Positions 1-6,516 are shown, counted from the first letter of the stretch. The stretch: 9,532 nt of DNA from an uncultured Oscillibacter sp. (GCA_904393855.1 CAJFNE010000063.1:1-9532); one strand, 5' to 3'. Program-made: numbers and translations. Notes: a model not told the origin generated them from the letters alone.

Positions 1-243
1 ATCAGCGCCATCGTGCCCCAGGTGCTGCCCTCCTATCTCTCCAACTGCCTGTTCTGCTTCGAGGGCAATGTGCGCTACGCCTCCATCCTTGGCTATGTGG
101 GCGCGGGCGGACTGGGTCTGATCCTCAACGAGAAGATCGGCTGGCGGGAGTACGCCAGCGTGGGCATGATCCTGCTGGCCCTGTTCGTCACGGTGTTCAT
201 CATTGAGACGATCAGCCGCGCCGCCCGAAAGCGGCTGGTATAA
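1..243 (+). CDS. phnE: PhnE-type ABC transporter permease, C-terminal fragment (5' end outside window)
   Basis: Only the last 80 codons are visible, and the frame is open from the first base, so the gene begins upstream of the window. The fragment carries the GYVGAGGLG motif, which closely matches GLVGAGGIG in the next gene and is typical of inner-membrane permeases of the phosphonate/phosphite/phosphate-ester ABC family (PhnE). A final hydrophobic segment (roughly ASVGMILLALFVTVFIIET) and a short basic tail follow. PhnE proteins form the membrane channel of an importer together with the ATPase PhnC and the binding protein PhnD. Those genes are not seen here and would be expected upstream. 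The stop codon is 13 nt before the second permease, so the two are very likely co-transcribed and may form a heterodimeric channel. The transported substrate cannot be read from the permease sequence. Confidence 0.88.
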   Translation: MSAIVPQVLPSYLSNCLFCFEGNVRYASILGYVGAGGLGLILNEKIGWREYASVGMILLALFVTVFIIETISRAARKRLV

Positions 244-250
244 GGAGGGG
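242..250 (+). promoter_or_regulatory. Ribosome binding site of the second permease gene
   Basis: The purine run AAGGAGGGG begins inside the stop codon of the first permease and sits 6 nt before the ATG at 257. It decides that start over upstream in-frame codons and allows re-initiation after the upstream gene. Confidence 0.85.
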
Positions 251-256
251 TCTGCC

Positions 257-1066
257 ATGAACAAACGAATTGAAGCGGCCTATGCACAGCGGCCCCGCCG
301 CTGGGTCTTTGAGCTGGCGGTGGCGCTGGTGATCATGGCGCTGCTGGTCTGGAGCGGCTCCGCCGTGGAGACGGCGGGCACCACCCAGAGCGGCGCCACG
401 ATCGCCTGGAACATCCTGGCGGGCATCTTCCACCCGGACACGGACCTGCTGTTCAATTTCACCACCCAGGGCGTGCCCTACCTGCTGCTGGAGACCATCT
501 GCATCGCGTTCCTGGGCACCATTGTGGGGGCCATCATCTCCATTCCCCTGGCGTTCCTCTCGGCCTCCAACCTGACCCCCAGGCCGGTGGCCTTTCTGGG
601 CCGGATCATCATTATGGCGGTGCGGACCGTCCCCGCCTTTGTCTACGGGCTCATGTTCATCCGGGTCACCGGCCCCGGCGCTTTCGCGGGCCTTTTGACC
701 ATGTCGTTGTGCTCGGTTGGCATGGTGAGCAAGATGTACATCGAGGCCATCGAGGATCTGGACGTGCGGGTGCTGGAGTCTCTGGACGCGGCGGGCTGCA
801 CCACTTGGCAGAAGATCCGCTACGGTATCCTGCCCCAGCTGATGCCCAACTTCGCCTCCACCGCCATCTACCGCTTTGACATCAACCTCCGGGACGCCAC
901 GGTCCTGGGTCTGGTGGGCGCGGGCGGCATCGGCGCGCCCCTGATCTTCGCCATGAACGCCTACCGCTGGGAGGAGGCCGGCGCCATCCTGGCGGGCCTC
1001 ATCGTGCTGGTGCTGATCGTGGAGTGGATTTCCACCAAGATCCGGGTCAAGCTGGCCAGGGGGTAG
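257..1066 (+). CDS. phnE: PhnE-type ABC transporter permease (second permease subunit)
   Basis: This 269-residue integral membrane protein is probably the second channel subunit of a PhnCDE-type importer. Hydrophobic segments lie near residues 17-33, 76-101, 111-135, 140-156 and 240-257. A permease EAA-loop-like segment (ESLDAAGCTTWQKIRYGILP, 174-193) should contact the ATPase. GLVGAGGIG (218-226) is the PhnE family signature. The ATG at 257 is chosen because a strong ribosome binding site (AAGGAGGGG, 242-250) lies just upstream; the frame stays open back to 203, but that would overlap the previous permease. The gene lies 13 nt after the first permease and 2 nt before the nucleotidase, so these three genes form one transcription unit. 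Family membership is clear. The substrate (phosphonate, phosphite or a phosphate ester) is not determined, and no C-P lyase gene is visible. Confidence 0.93.
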   Translation: MNKRIEAAYAQRPRRWVFELAVALVIMALLVWSGSAVETAGTTQSGATIAWNILAGIFHPDTDLLFNFTTQGVPYLLLETICIAFLGTIVGAIISIPLAFLSASNLTPRPVAFLGRIIIMAVRTVPAFVYGLMFIRVTGPGAFAGLLTMSLCSVGMVSKMYIEAIEDLDVRVLESLDAAGCTTWQKIRYGILPQLMPNFASTAIYRFDINLRDATVLGLVGAGGIGAPLIFAMNAYRWEEAGAILAGLIVLVLIVEWISTKIRVKLARG

Positions 1067-1068
1067 GC

Positions 1069-2589
1069 ATGGAGAAAACTTTTCAGATCTACTTTACCTC
1101 AGACACCCACGGCCATATCTTCCCGGTGAACTATGCCTCCAACGGCCCTGAAAATTCCGGGCTGCTGAACCTGTCCGCCCAGGTGGAGAAGGACGGGAAC
1201 ACCCTGGTGCTGGACGGCGGCGACGCCCTCCAGGGAACGCCGCTGACCCAGTACTACCTGGAACACCGGGAGGTGTGGCCCGTCCACCCGGTGGCCGCCG
1301 CGTTCAACGCCATGGGTCTGGACTACTTTACCCTGGGCAATCATGACTTCAATTTCGGCTACGAGGCCCTCCGGGAGTACCTGAACGCCCTGGACGGCCA
1401 GTGCCTGTGCGCCAATGTGGAGGATCTGGGCGGGGAGCTGCCTATCCGGCCCTGGACGGTGCACACCCTGGCCAGCGGCCTGCGGATCGGGCTCACCGGC
1501 GTGGTCACGGATTTTGTGAATATCTGGGAGCAGCCCCAGAACCTGACCCGGCTGCGGATCACCGATGCCTGGGAGGCCGCCCGCGCGGCCTGCGACGCCC
1601 TCCGAGACCAGTGCGACGTGTGCATGTGCATCTACCACGGCGGCTTTGAAGAGGAGCTGGAGACCGGGCGGGTGCTCTCCGACAGCGGGGAGAACATCGC
1701 CTGCAAAATTGCCCGGGAGCTGGACTTCGACCTGCTCCTCACCGGCCATCAGCACATGGCGGTGGAGGGGGTGAATTTGTCCGGCACCCACGCCGTCCAG
1801 CCCCCGGCCAACGCCGGGAAGTTTCTCCATATGGTCTGCCAGTGGGATGGGGCGAACAGCCATTTTCACTCCACGCTGGTTCCCGTGGTCGGAGCGCACC
1901 CGGCGGAGCCCTATCAAAGCCTGCTGCCTTTGGAGCATGCGGTACAGCGTTGGCTGGACCAGCCCATCGGGGAGCTGGATCACGCCATCCCGCCGGAGGG
2001 AAAGCTGGAAGCGGCGCTTTACGGCAGCCAGGTGGCCGCCCTGTTCAACCAGGTGCAGCTGGCGGAGACCGGGGCGGACTTCTCCTGCACCAGCCTGGGG
2101 AACGACCCAGTGGGCCTGGCCTCTCCCGTGACCATGCGGGGCGTGACGGCGGCCTACCTCTTTGCCAACACCCTGGTGGCGCTGGAGGTGACGGAGGATG
2201 TGCTGCGGCAGACCCTGGAGCGGTGCGCCGCCTACTTTACGCTGGTCAACGGACAGCCTCAGATTTCAGAGGAGTTCCTGCTCCCCAAGGTGGAGCACTA
2301 CAACTACGATTTTTACGCCGGCCTGGCATACACCTTCGATCTGCGCCGGCCCGTGGGGAGCCGGGTGGTCCGGCTGACGACGCTGGACGGCTCCCCGCTG
2401 GGGGATGGGACCTACCGCCTGTGCACCAGCAACTACCGGGCCACGGGCACGGGCGGCTACGAGATCCTGCGGGAGTGTCCGGTCCTGTGGCGGGGCGGCG
2501 TGGAGATGCCGGACCTCACCGCCCGCTATATCCAGAGACACAGCCCCATTCCGCAGCTGCGCAATGTGGACATGCGGGTAACGTGGTAG
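1069..2589 (+). CDS. Cytoplasmic 5'-nucleotidase / 2',3'-cyclic phosphodiesterase family metallophosphatase (CpdB/UshA-like)
   Basis: This 506-residue protein has the two-domain layout of the UshA/CpdB/YfkN family. The N-terminal metallophosphoesterase domain shows the two-metal ligand set: D12-x-H14, GD52, GN91-H92-D, H190 and the GHQH motif at 226-229. The C-terminal substrate domain carries NYRATGTGGY at 455-464. From family knowledge, that NYRA form is closer to CpdB-type 2',3'-cyclic nucleotide phosphodiesterases than to the NDF...GGDGY loop of UshA. Family members hydrolyse nucleotides, cyclic nucleotides or nucleotide sugars and are usually exported. Here the protein starts directly with the first beta strand and has no signal peptide, so it should act in the cytoplasm. 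The ATG at 1069 lies 2 nt after the permease stop, with an AGGGGG ribosome binding site overlapping the end of that gene. Hydrolysis of the imported phosphate ester is therefore the likely job. The exact substrate is unknown. Confidence 0.9.
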   Translation: MEKTFQIYFTSDTHGHIFPVNYASNGPENSGLLNLSAQVEKDGNTLVLDGGDALQGTPLTQYYLEHREVWPVHPVAAAFNAMGLDYFTLGNHDFNFGYEALREYLNALDGQCLCANVEDLGGELPIRPWTVHTLASGLRIGLTGVVTDFVNIWEQPQNLTRLRITDAWEAARAACDALRDQCDVCMCIYHGGFEEELETGRVLSDSGENIACKIARELDFDLLLTGHQHMAVEGVNLSGTHAVQPPANAGKFLHMVCQWDGANSHFHSTLVPVVGAHPAEPYQSLLPLEHAVQRWLDQPIGELDHAIPPEGKLEAALYGSQVAALFNQVQLAETGADFSCTSLGNDPVGLASPVTMRGVTAAYLFANTLVALEVTEDVLRQTLERCAAYFTLVNGQPQISEEFLLPKVEHYNYDFYAGLAYTFDLRRPVGSRVVRLTTLDGSPLGDGTYRLCTSNYRATGTGGYEILRECPVLWRGGVEMPDLTARYIQRHSPIPQLRNVDMRVTW

Positions 2590-2595
2590 GAGCCC

Positions 2596-2624
2596 TTGAC
2601 AAGACGTGTGGAATATGGTTTGAT
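2596..2624 (+). promoter_or_regulatory. Candidate sigma-A-type promoter for the inositol-monophosphatase-family gene
   Basis: A perfect -35 box TTGACA (2596-2601) is followed after 17 bp by TTTGAT (2619-2624), a 4/6 match to the -10 consensus. It sits in the 65-bp gap between the nucleotidase stop and the phosphatase start and predicts a leader of about 25 nt. It suggests that the phosphatase can be expressed apart from the transporter, although read-through from upstream is also likely because no terminator lies between the two genes. Confidence 0.55.
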
Positions 2625-2654
2625 GAAAGACAAAAAGCGGAAAGATGGTGAAAG

Positions 2655-3425
2655 ATGGATCGGTTTGATGTGGCGGCGGAGATGATCCAGGCGGCCGGCG
2701 AGGTCCTGCGCCGGTGCCATTTGGAGCAGGCGGAGGTCCGTCAAAAGACGGGACACCAGGATCTCGTTACCTTTTGGGACAAAAAAATCGAGCAGCAGCT
2801 CCGGCATGCGATCCTGACAGCGTTTCCACAGGACTCCATTGTGGGCGAGGAATATCCGCCGGAGGAGAGCTGCGGCGGGAAAGTCACCTGGTACCTGGAC
2901 CCCATTGACGGGACCACCAATTTTATCAACCAGCATCGGAACTATGCCATCTCCGTGGGGTGCTGGGCGGGAGATACGCCCCTGTTCGGCATGGTGCTGG
3001 ACGTGGAACGGCGGGAGCTGTATTGGGCCAAACACGGCGGCGGCGCCTGGCTGGATCAAAGCCCGATCCACGTCTCCCGCTGCCGGGATATTACAGAGAT
3101 GCTGCTTACCACGCCTGGGCTGCAGTATACCTTCCTGGAGCGGCATCCCCACCAGGAGCAGCTGATTCGGCTCGCGCGGCGGGTCCGGGCGGTACGCTGC
3201 CTGGGGTCCGTGGCGCTGGAATTGTGTGAGGTGGCCGCCGGGCGGGCGGATATGTTTGTAACCATGCGGTCCTCACCGTGGGATCACAATGCCGCGCGGA
3301 TCATTCTGGAGGAGGCCGGGGGCGCCGTCTTCACCATGGACGGCGGCCACCTGCCCTTGAACCAAAAGAGCACGGTGCTGGCCCTCAATGCCGTCGAGCT
3401 GAAGGATCATATTTTCTGCGTATGA
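2655..3425 (+). CDS. Inositol monophosphatase family protein
   Basis: This 256-residue, Mg2+-dependent sugar-phosphatase-fold protein shows the family motifs in order: GEE (64-66), DPIDGTTNF (82-90, metal-binding Asp82 and Asp85 with the loop Thr residues) and PWDHNAA (208-214, metal-binding Asp210), followed by EEAGG (219-223). The length is normal for IMPase. Relatives hydrolyse inositol phosphates, histidinol phosphate, 3'-phosphoadenosine 5'-phosphate or other small phosphate esters, and motifs alone do not separate these. The WDHNAAR form replaces the more usual WDxAAG glycine. The ATG at 2655 is fixed by an in-frame stop at 2649; the ribosome binding site (GGAAAG, 2639-2644) is weak. 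The gene follows the nucleotidase on the same strand and ends before a terminator, so it may act as a second dephosphorylation step for the same imported compound. That link rests on position only. Confidence 0.9.
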   Translation: MDRFDVAAEMIQAAGEVLRRCHLEQAEVRQKTGHQDLVTFWDKKIEQQLRHAILTAFPQDSIVGEEYPPEESCGGKVTWYLDPIDGTTNFINQHRNYAISVGCWAGDTPLFGMVLDVERRELYWAKHGGGAWLDQSPIHVSRCRDITEMLLTTPGLQYTFLERHPHQEQLIRLARRVRAVRCLGSVALELCEVAAGRADMFVTMRSSPWDHNAARIILEEAGGAVFTMDGGHLPLNQKSTVLALNAVELKDHIFCV

Positions 3426-3520
3426 TAACGGCCCCGTCATCTCCGAGCCGCTTCCAGCAGGAATCGCCTGCATGTCTCTCCGCCCGGCACCGCGAGGCTG
3501 GCAGTCAGAAATAAGAAGAG

Positions 3521-3573
3521 CGATTGTCCTTTTTCCCGGCGGTCAGCCGTTGGCAAAGAGGACAATCGTTTTT
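3521..3573 (+). terminator. Rho-independent terminator of the transporter/phosphatase block
   Basis: CGATTGTCCT (3521-3530) pairs perfectly with AGGACAATCG (3559-3568). The stem extends inward by one G-T and three A-T pairs, and the internal loop region contains a further CGGC/GCCG helix. Five T residues (3569-3573) follow directly. It lies about 95 nt after the phosphatase stop codon. Confidence 0.82.
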
Positions 3574-3739
3574 GTCTGCGTGCCGCGCCGCGGGGCGGTG
3601 TAAAATATATGGAAACCACTCTTAATTAAAATATCGGAACACAAATGAACTTTCCCGCGGAGCGGGGATGGGGCCAAATTTTACAGGAAGCTGACAAACA
3701 TCTAACCTCCCCGGTATCGCCGGGAGTGCCTGCCTCCAG

Positions 3740-3745
3740 TATAAT
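3740..3745 (+). promoter_or_regulatory. Candidate -10 box upstream of the membrane-protein gene
   Basis: A perfect TATAAT lies 60 bp before the chosen start codon. The matching -35 position with 17-bp spacing (TCGCCG, 3717-3722) is poor, so this promoter may depend on an activator. A TCCAGT/ACTGGA dyad (3735-3740 and 3755-3760) overlaps and follows it. Confidence 0.45.
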
Positions 3746-3792
3746 GGTCCTGACACTGGAACATCGTCCGGCCGTACCGGATCATGAGAATT

Positions 3793-3798
3793 GGAGGG
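3793..3798 (+). promoter_or_regulatory. Ribosome binding site that fixes the membrane-protein start
   Basis: GGAGGG ends 7 nt before the ATG at 3806. A TTG codon at 3791 overlaps this site and is therefore unlikely to be the start. Confidence 0.75.
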
Positions 3799-3805
3799 AT
3801 GGGGA

Positions 3806-4753
3806 ATGACTGGCGGGATTGCGGGATGCTTTTTCCTGGGCTGTCTGTTCCTGTATCTTGCCGCTCGGCGGCACCGCCGAAGCGCCCGCTGGCGCGGCGC
3901 CGTGCGCTTGCCGGCAGTGGTAAGCTCTGTGCGCTACCAGGAGACCTGGAGCCGAAAAGCGGAGATCGATGACCGCGCATCATCCACAGAGGCCACGCTC
4001 CGCTTTACCGACCAGGGCCGGAGATATGAGGAATCCCGGCGGTTTCCCGGTCTTCTCAGCGCCCCGGCGCAGGGGCAGAAAATCCCGATCCTCTTCCAAC
4101 GGGACAGTGGAGATTGGATTTTGCGGAAAGAAGCGCACACCCATTGGCGCCTGTTCCTGGTGCTTGGCTGCCTCTGCGTTACGGCTGGTCTGCTTCTGCT
4201 GCTGGACGGCCCGGGAATCCTGTCTGATCTCACGGACTACCATGTGGACGCTCCGAATCTGCCCGGGAGCGTCATCTGCGCGCTGATCGGGCTGCTCTGC
4301 GGGGCCTGTGCATACGCCTGCGTCCGGGGACTGCTGCCGGATCTGATGCGGTCGGCCGCCGAACCGTTTGTCTGGATGGTTCAGTTCCACCTGCTCCATC
4401 GGTATGAGGAAATAGACGCCCTGTGCATTGGGATCATCCGCCGGGAGTCCGGGGATGATGATGTCTGCTATTACCCGTTCTTTCAGTACTCCGTGGAGGG
4501 CGCGCAGTCCCGCTGGTTTCCCCGGCGCCAGATGTCCCGCAAAAGATACCAGCCGGGAAACTGGTATACGCTGTACCGGGACCCTGGAACAGGGCGATGC
4601 GCCCTGAAGCCGTCCGCCTGGGACCTGACCTCCGCGCTGCTCTCCCTCATCCCCTTGGGGTTCTTCGTTCTGCTGGTTCTGTCACTGGCGGTCTGCGCGG
4701 TTGGATCGCTCTGGATCGCAGCCCTTGGGTTTGCACAAATTCTCGCGGTCTGA
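3806..4753 (+). CDS. Multi-pass membrane protein with two DUF3592-like modules, function unknown
   Basis: I do not recognise a specific function in this 315-residue protein. It has a membrane segment at about 3-20, a soluble module (about 30-108), two membrane segments (about 114-133 and 155-177), a second soluble module (about 200-272) and a long hydrophobic C-terminus (about 275-315, probably two segments). Each soluble module follows the pattern 'variable strands, short polar turn, G/PG-x-x-(I/Y)-x-(I/L)-(F/Y)-x-(R)D', for example QGQKIPILFQRD and PGNWYTLYRDP. This resembles DUF3592-type proteins, where a similar strand set precedes a ...YdP...-like end. That similarity is my reading and needs a profile search. 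The start at 3806 is supported by GGAGGG 7 nt upstream. The gene stands alone between a terminator and a convergent operon. No enzymatic motif is visible. Confidence 0.72.
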   Translation: MTGGIAGCFFLGCLFLYLAARRHRRSARWRGAVRLPAVVSSVRYQETWSRKAEIDDRASSTEATLRFTDQGRRYEESRRFPGLLSAPAQGQKIPILFQRDSGDWILRKEAHTHWRLFLVLGCLCVTAGLLLLLDGPGILSDLTDYHVDAPNLPGSVICALIGLLCGACAYACVRGLLPDLMRSAAEPFVWMVQFHLLHRYEEIDALCIGIIRRESGDDDVCYYPFFQYSVEGAQSRWFPRRQMSRKRYQPGNWYTLYRDPGTGRCALKPSAWDLTSALLSLIPLGFFVLLVLSLAVCAVGSLWIAALGFAQILAV

Positions 4754-4820
4754 GCACAGCGCCGGCATGGGAAGCCGCCTGGAAAATCCAGATGAGCACG
4801 GCATCGTTCCGCCGGAGAAA

Positions 4821-4851
4821 GGGAGCGCCCGCTCTGTCTGCTGGCGCTCCC
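4821..4851. terminator. Hairpin between convergent genes, probable bidirectional terminator
   Basis: GGGAGCGCC (4821-4829) and GGCGCTCCC (4843-4851) form a perfect 9-bp stem with a 13-nt loop. It lies 67 nt after the membrane-protein stop and 44 nt beyond the flavin-reductase stop on the other strand. T-richness is modest on both sides (GTTTATTTG on +, TTTCTCC on -), so it may be a weak terminator serving both directions. Confidence 0.6.
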
Positions 4852-4895
4852 ATACCCGTTTATTTGCCTGGATTGCTCCCCCTTCCGCCGGTCAT

Positions 4896-5486
4896 CTACA
4901 CGGAGGCCGAATTTTCGGTCTGCGGTCCCTGCAGCCTCCTGCCGTCCGCAAAAGCATTGCCGACTTTCTGACCCAAACCCCAATAAGCCCGGTTGGCCGG
5001 ATCAAAGGTGATGGGCCTCAGCTTGGCCGGGTCGATCTTCCCCGCCTCGTCCAGGATGGCCTCGTCCGCCCCGGCGTTCACGATCTGGCCCAGCAGGAAG
5101 TGAGTCTCCGGGTCATAGCTGACCAGTCTGCACTCCAGCACCAGCGGCAGTTCGTCGATCACCGGCGCGTCCACAAATTTGCTCCTGGTCACATGGAGTC
5201 CGCTGCGCTCCAACTTGTCGGGCACCTCGTTTCCGGAGACCAGTCCCACATAGTCCGCCTCCACCAGATGGGCCTCGTCTGCCACGCTGACCGTGAAGGC
5301 TTTCCTGTTCAGAATATTCTCCACGGTCTTGTGGTTCGCGCTGAGACACAGGAACACCTTGTCGCCTCCCGCGACACCGCCCCAGGCGGCGTTCATGGCG
5401 TCCGGCGTCCCGTCCTCCCCATAGCTGGCAATCACCATCACCAGCTGCGGGTACAAAAACGGCTGCGCGCCAAAATCTTTTCTCAT
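4896..5486 (-). CDS. Flavin reductase family (FMN-binding split-barrel) protein
   Basis: This 196-residue soluble protein matches the flavin-reductase-like/flavoredoxin family. It has an N-terminal strand set ending in MNAAWGG (31-37), the FMN-contact-like segment SANHKTVENI (49-58) followed by KAFTVSVA (62-69), a mid-domain HxxxLGxIV-type strand (FLLGQIVNAG, 130-139) and the usual C-terminal Y-x-x-LGxxVGxAFxxG tail (168-182). Such proteins bind FMN and transfer electrons from NAD(P)H or a partner protein; the physiological acceptor is unknown. The ATG at 5484-5486 is chosen because AGGAGG (5495-5500) lies 8 nt upstream; the frame stays open further but lacks another good site. It is the last gene of a minus-strand run, 110 nt after the first aldo/keto reductase, so it probably shares that operon and the nearby LysR control. 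Confidence 0.87.
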   Translation of the reverse strand: MRKDFGAQPFLYPQLVMVIASYGEDGTPDAMNAAWGGVAGGDKVFLCLSANHKTVENILNRKAFTVSVADEAHLVEADYVGLVSGNEVPDKLERSGLHVTRSKFVDAPVIDELPLVLECRLVSYDPETHFLLGQIVNAGADEAILDEAGKIDPAKLRPITFDPANRAYWGLGQKVGNAFADGRRLQGPQTENSASV

Positions 5487-5494
5487 AGGATCAT

Positions 5495-5500
5495 CCTCCT
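5495..5500 (-). promoter_or_regulatory. Ribosome binding site of the flavin reductase gene
   Basis: A perfect AGGAGG on the minus strand sits 8 nt before the ATG and rules out the longer open frame that reaches 5579. Confidence 0.85.
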
Positions 5501-5530
5501 GCATCAATCGTGGATTCTGTAGTTCTGGAG

Positions 5531-5546
5531 CGCCCCGAAGGGGGCG
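5531..5546 (-). other. GC hairpin in the leader between aldo/keto reductase and flavin reductase
   Basis: On the minus strand CGCCCC and GGGGCG form a perfect 6-bp stem with loop CTTC. No T-tract follows, so it is more likely an mRNA processing, stability or pausing element than a terminator. It lies 44 nt before the flavin reductase start. Confidence 0.4.
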
Positions 5547-5596
5547 GCGGGACGGGCAGGGGATTCCGCCCTTGCCCACCGTTTCCAGGGGCGCGT

Positions 5597-6457
5597 TTAG
5601 GCGTGGACTTTCACCTGGTGGAGCATCTGGACGAACTTGGGGTCGCTGTGGTCCACGATCTCGCTGTGGCCGATATCCAGCTTGGAGATCTCCGTCATGT
5701 CCTCATCGCTGAGGGCAAAGCCCCATATGTCGAGGTTCTGCTCCATCCGCTCCCTGTGGACGGACTTGGGGATGACGGTGACGCCCCGCTGGGCGTTCCA
5801 CCGCAGGGCCACCTGGGCGGCGCTCTTGCCGTACTTCTCCCCGATCTTAGTCAGCACGGGGTGGGTGAAGATGCCGTGATTGCCCTCGGCAAAGGGACCC
5901 CAGGCCTCGGGGTGGACGCCGTACTCCTTCATGAGCGACAGCGCGTTCTCCTGCTGGAAGAAGGGGTGCAGCTCCACCTGATCCACAGCGGGCTTGACCT
6001 CCACGGTCTCGCAGATGTCCGCCAGAACATGGGGATAGCAGTTGCACACACCGATGGCCCGGAGCTTGCCGGCCTTATATGCTTCTTCCATCGCGTGGTA
6101 GGCGCCGATATAATCCCCCATGGGCTGGTGGATCAGATACAGGTCGATATAGCTGAGCCCCAGCTTCCGCATAGAGGTCTCGATGGCCTGCTTGGCCCCC
6201 TCGTAGCTGGCGTCCTGGACCCACAGCTTGGTGGTGATGAACAGCTCCTCCCGGGGCACGCCGCACTTGGCGATGGCCTTGCCCACGGCCTCCTCGTTCA
6301 TATAGGCCGCCGCCGTGTCGATCAGGCGGTAGCCGGTGGCGATGGCGTCCAGCACCGCCTGCTCGCAGACGGCCGGGTCCGGCACCTGGAATACCCCAAA
6401 GCCCTCCAGAGGCATCTCAATTCCGTTGTTCAGCTTGACTGTTTCGATCTTGCTCAT
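5597..6457 (-). CDS. Aldo/keto reductase (2,5-diketo-D-gluconate reductase-like), copy 1
   Basis: This 286-residue NAD(P)H-dependent carbonyl reductase has the TIM-barrel family layout. The catalytic tetrad is complete: D47 (GYRLIDTAAAY), Y52, K77 (ITTKLW) and H110 (LYLIHQP). The cofactor-binding end is present as VIPKSVHRERMEQN, followed by a C-terminal DIGHSEIVDH segment. It should reduce aldehydes or ketones to alcohols in the cytosol; the substrate is not predictable here. The start MSKIETVKL at 6455-6457 is supported by AGGAGG (6467-6472) 9 nt upstream, so the longer open frame to 6508 is discounted. The gene lies 59 nt downstream of a paralogue and upstream of a flavin reductase, all on the minus strand. 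By hand alignment, residues 42-139 are about 63% identical to the paralogue (62 of 98), which indicates a tandem duplication that has diverged. Confidence 0.93.
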   Translation of the reverse strand: MSKIETVKLNNGIEMPLEGFGVFQVPDPAVCEQAVLDAIATGYRLIDTAAAYMNEEAVGKAIAKCGVPREELFITTKLWVQDASYEGAKQAIETSMRKLGLSYIDLYLIHQPMGDYIGAYHAMEEAYKAGKLRAIGVCNCYPHVLADICETVEVKPAVDQVELHPFFQQENALSLMKEYGVHPEAWGPFAEGNHGIFTHPVLTKIGEKYGKSAAQVALRWNAQRGVTVIPKSVHRERMEQNLDIWGFALSDEDMTEISKLDIGHSEIVDHSDPKFVQMLHQVKVHA

Positions 6458-6466
6458 GATTCCATT

Positions 6467-6472
6467 CCTCCT
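6467..6472 (-). promoter_or_regulatory. Ribosome binding site of aldo/keto reductase copy 1
   Basis: A perfect AGGAGG on the minus strand lies 9 nt before the ATG at 6455-6457 and decides the start. Confidence 0.85.
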
Positions 6473-6516
6473 AAGAAATATGAATGTAATTGGGTCTCTC
6501 AGTGACAAACCATCTG

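Larger units (their letters stand above)
3426..3805. other. Intergenic region without a gene
   Basis: I see no convincing reading frame here. The stretch holds a terminator (3521-3573), a small CCCGC/GCGGG hairpin (3654-3666), a strikingly AT-rich patch at about 3600-3650 that includes TTAATTAA, and a promoter-like TATAAT with two dyads (3707-3760) ahead of the membrane-protein gene. Confidence 0.6.

Noticed and set aside
1..1066. Evidence for a phosphonate-degrading (C-P lyase) operon
   Set aside because: Only permease components are visible, and the following genes are phosphate-ester hydrolases. Nothing in the window supports C-P bond cleavage.
1099..1983. A 294-codon open frame on the minus strand inside the nucleotidase gene
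   Set aside because: Its translation is low-complexity and rich in G, P, H and Q, with no family motif. The opposite strand holds a full set of metallophosphatase motifs, so this is a shadow of GC-rich coding DNA.
1842..2651. A 269-codon open frame on the plus strand overlapping the nucleotidase gene
   Set aside because: The composition is glycine/alanine/proline-rich with no recognisable domain, and it overlaps a well-supported gene in another frame.
3791..3793. TTG as the start of the membrane protein
   Set aside because: It overlaps the GGAGGG ribosome binding site; the ATG at 3806 is correctly spaced.
5510..6505. A 331-codon open frame on the plus strand opposite aldo/keto reductase copy 1
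   Set aside because: It is the antisense of a gene with an intact catalytic tetrad and ribosome binding site. The apparent protein has repeats such as HDLAVAD that simply mirror the reductase's terminal motif.
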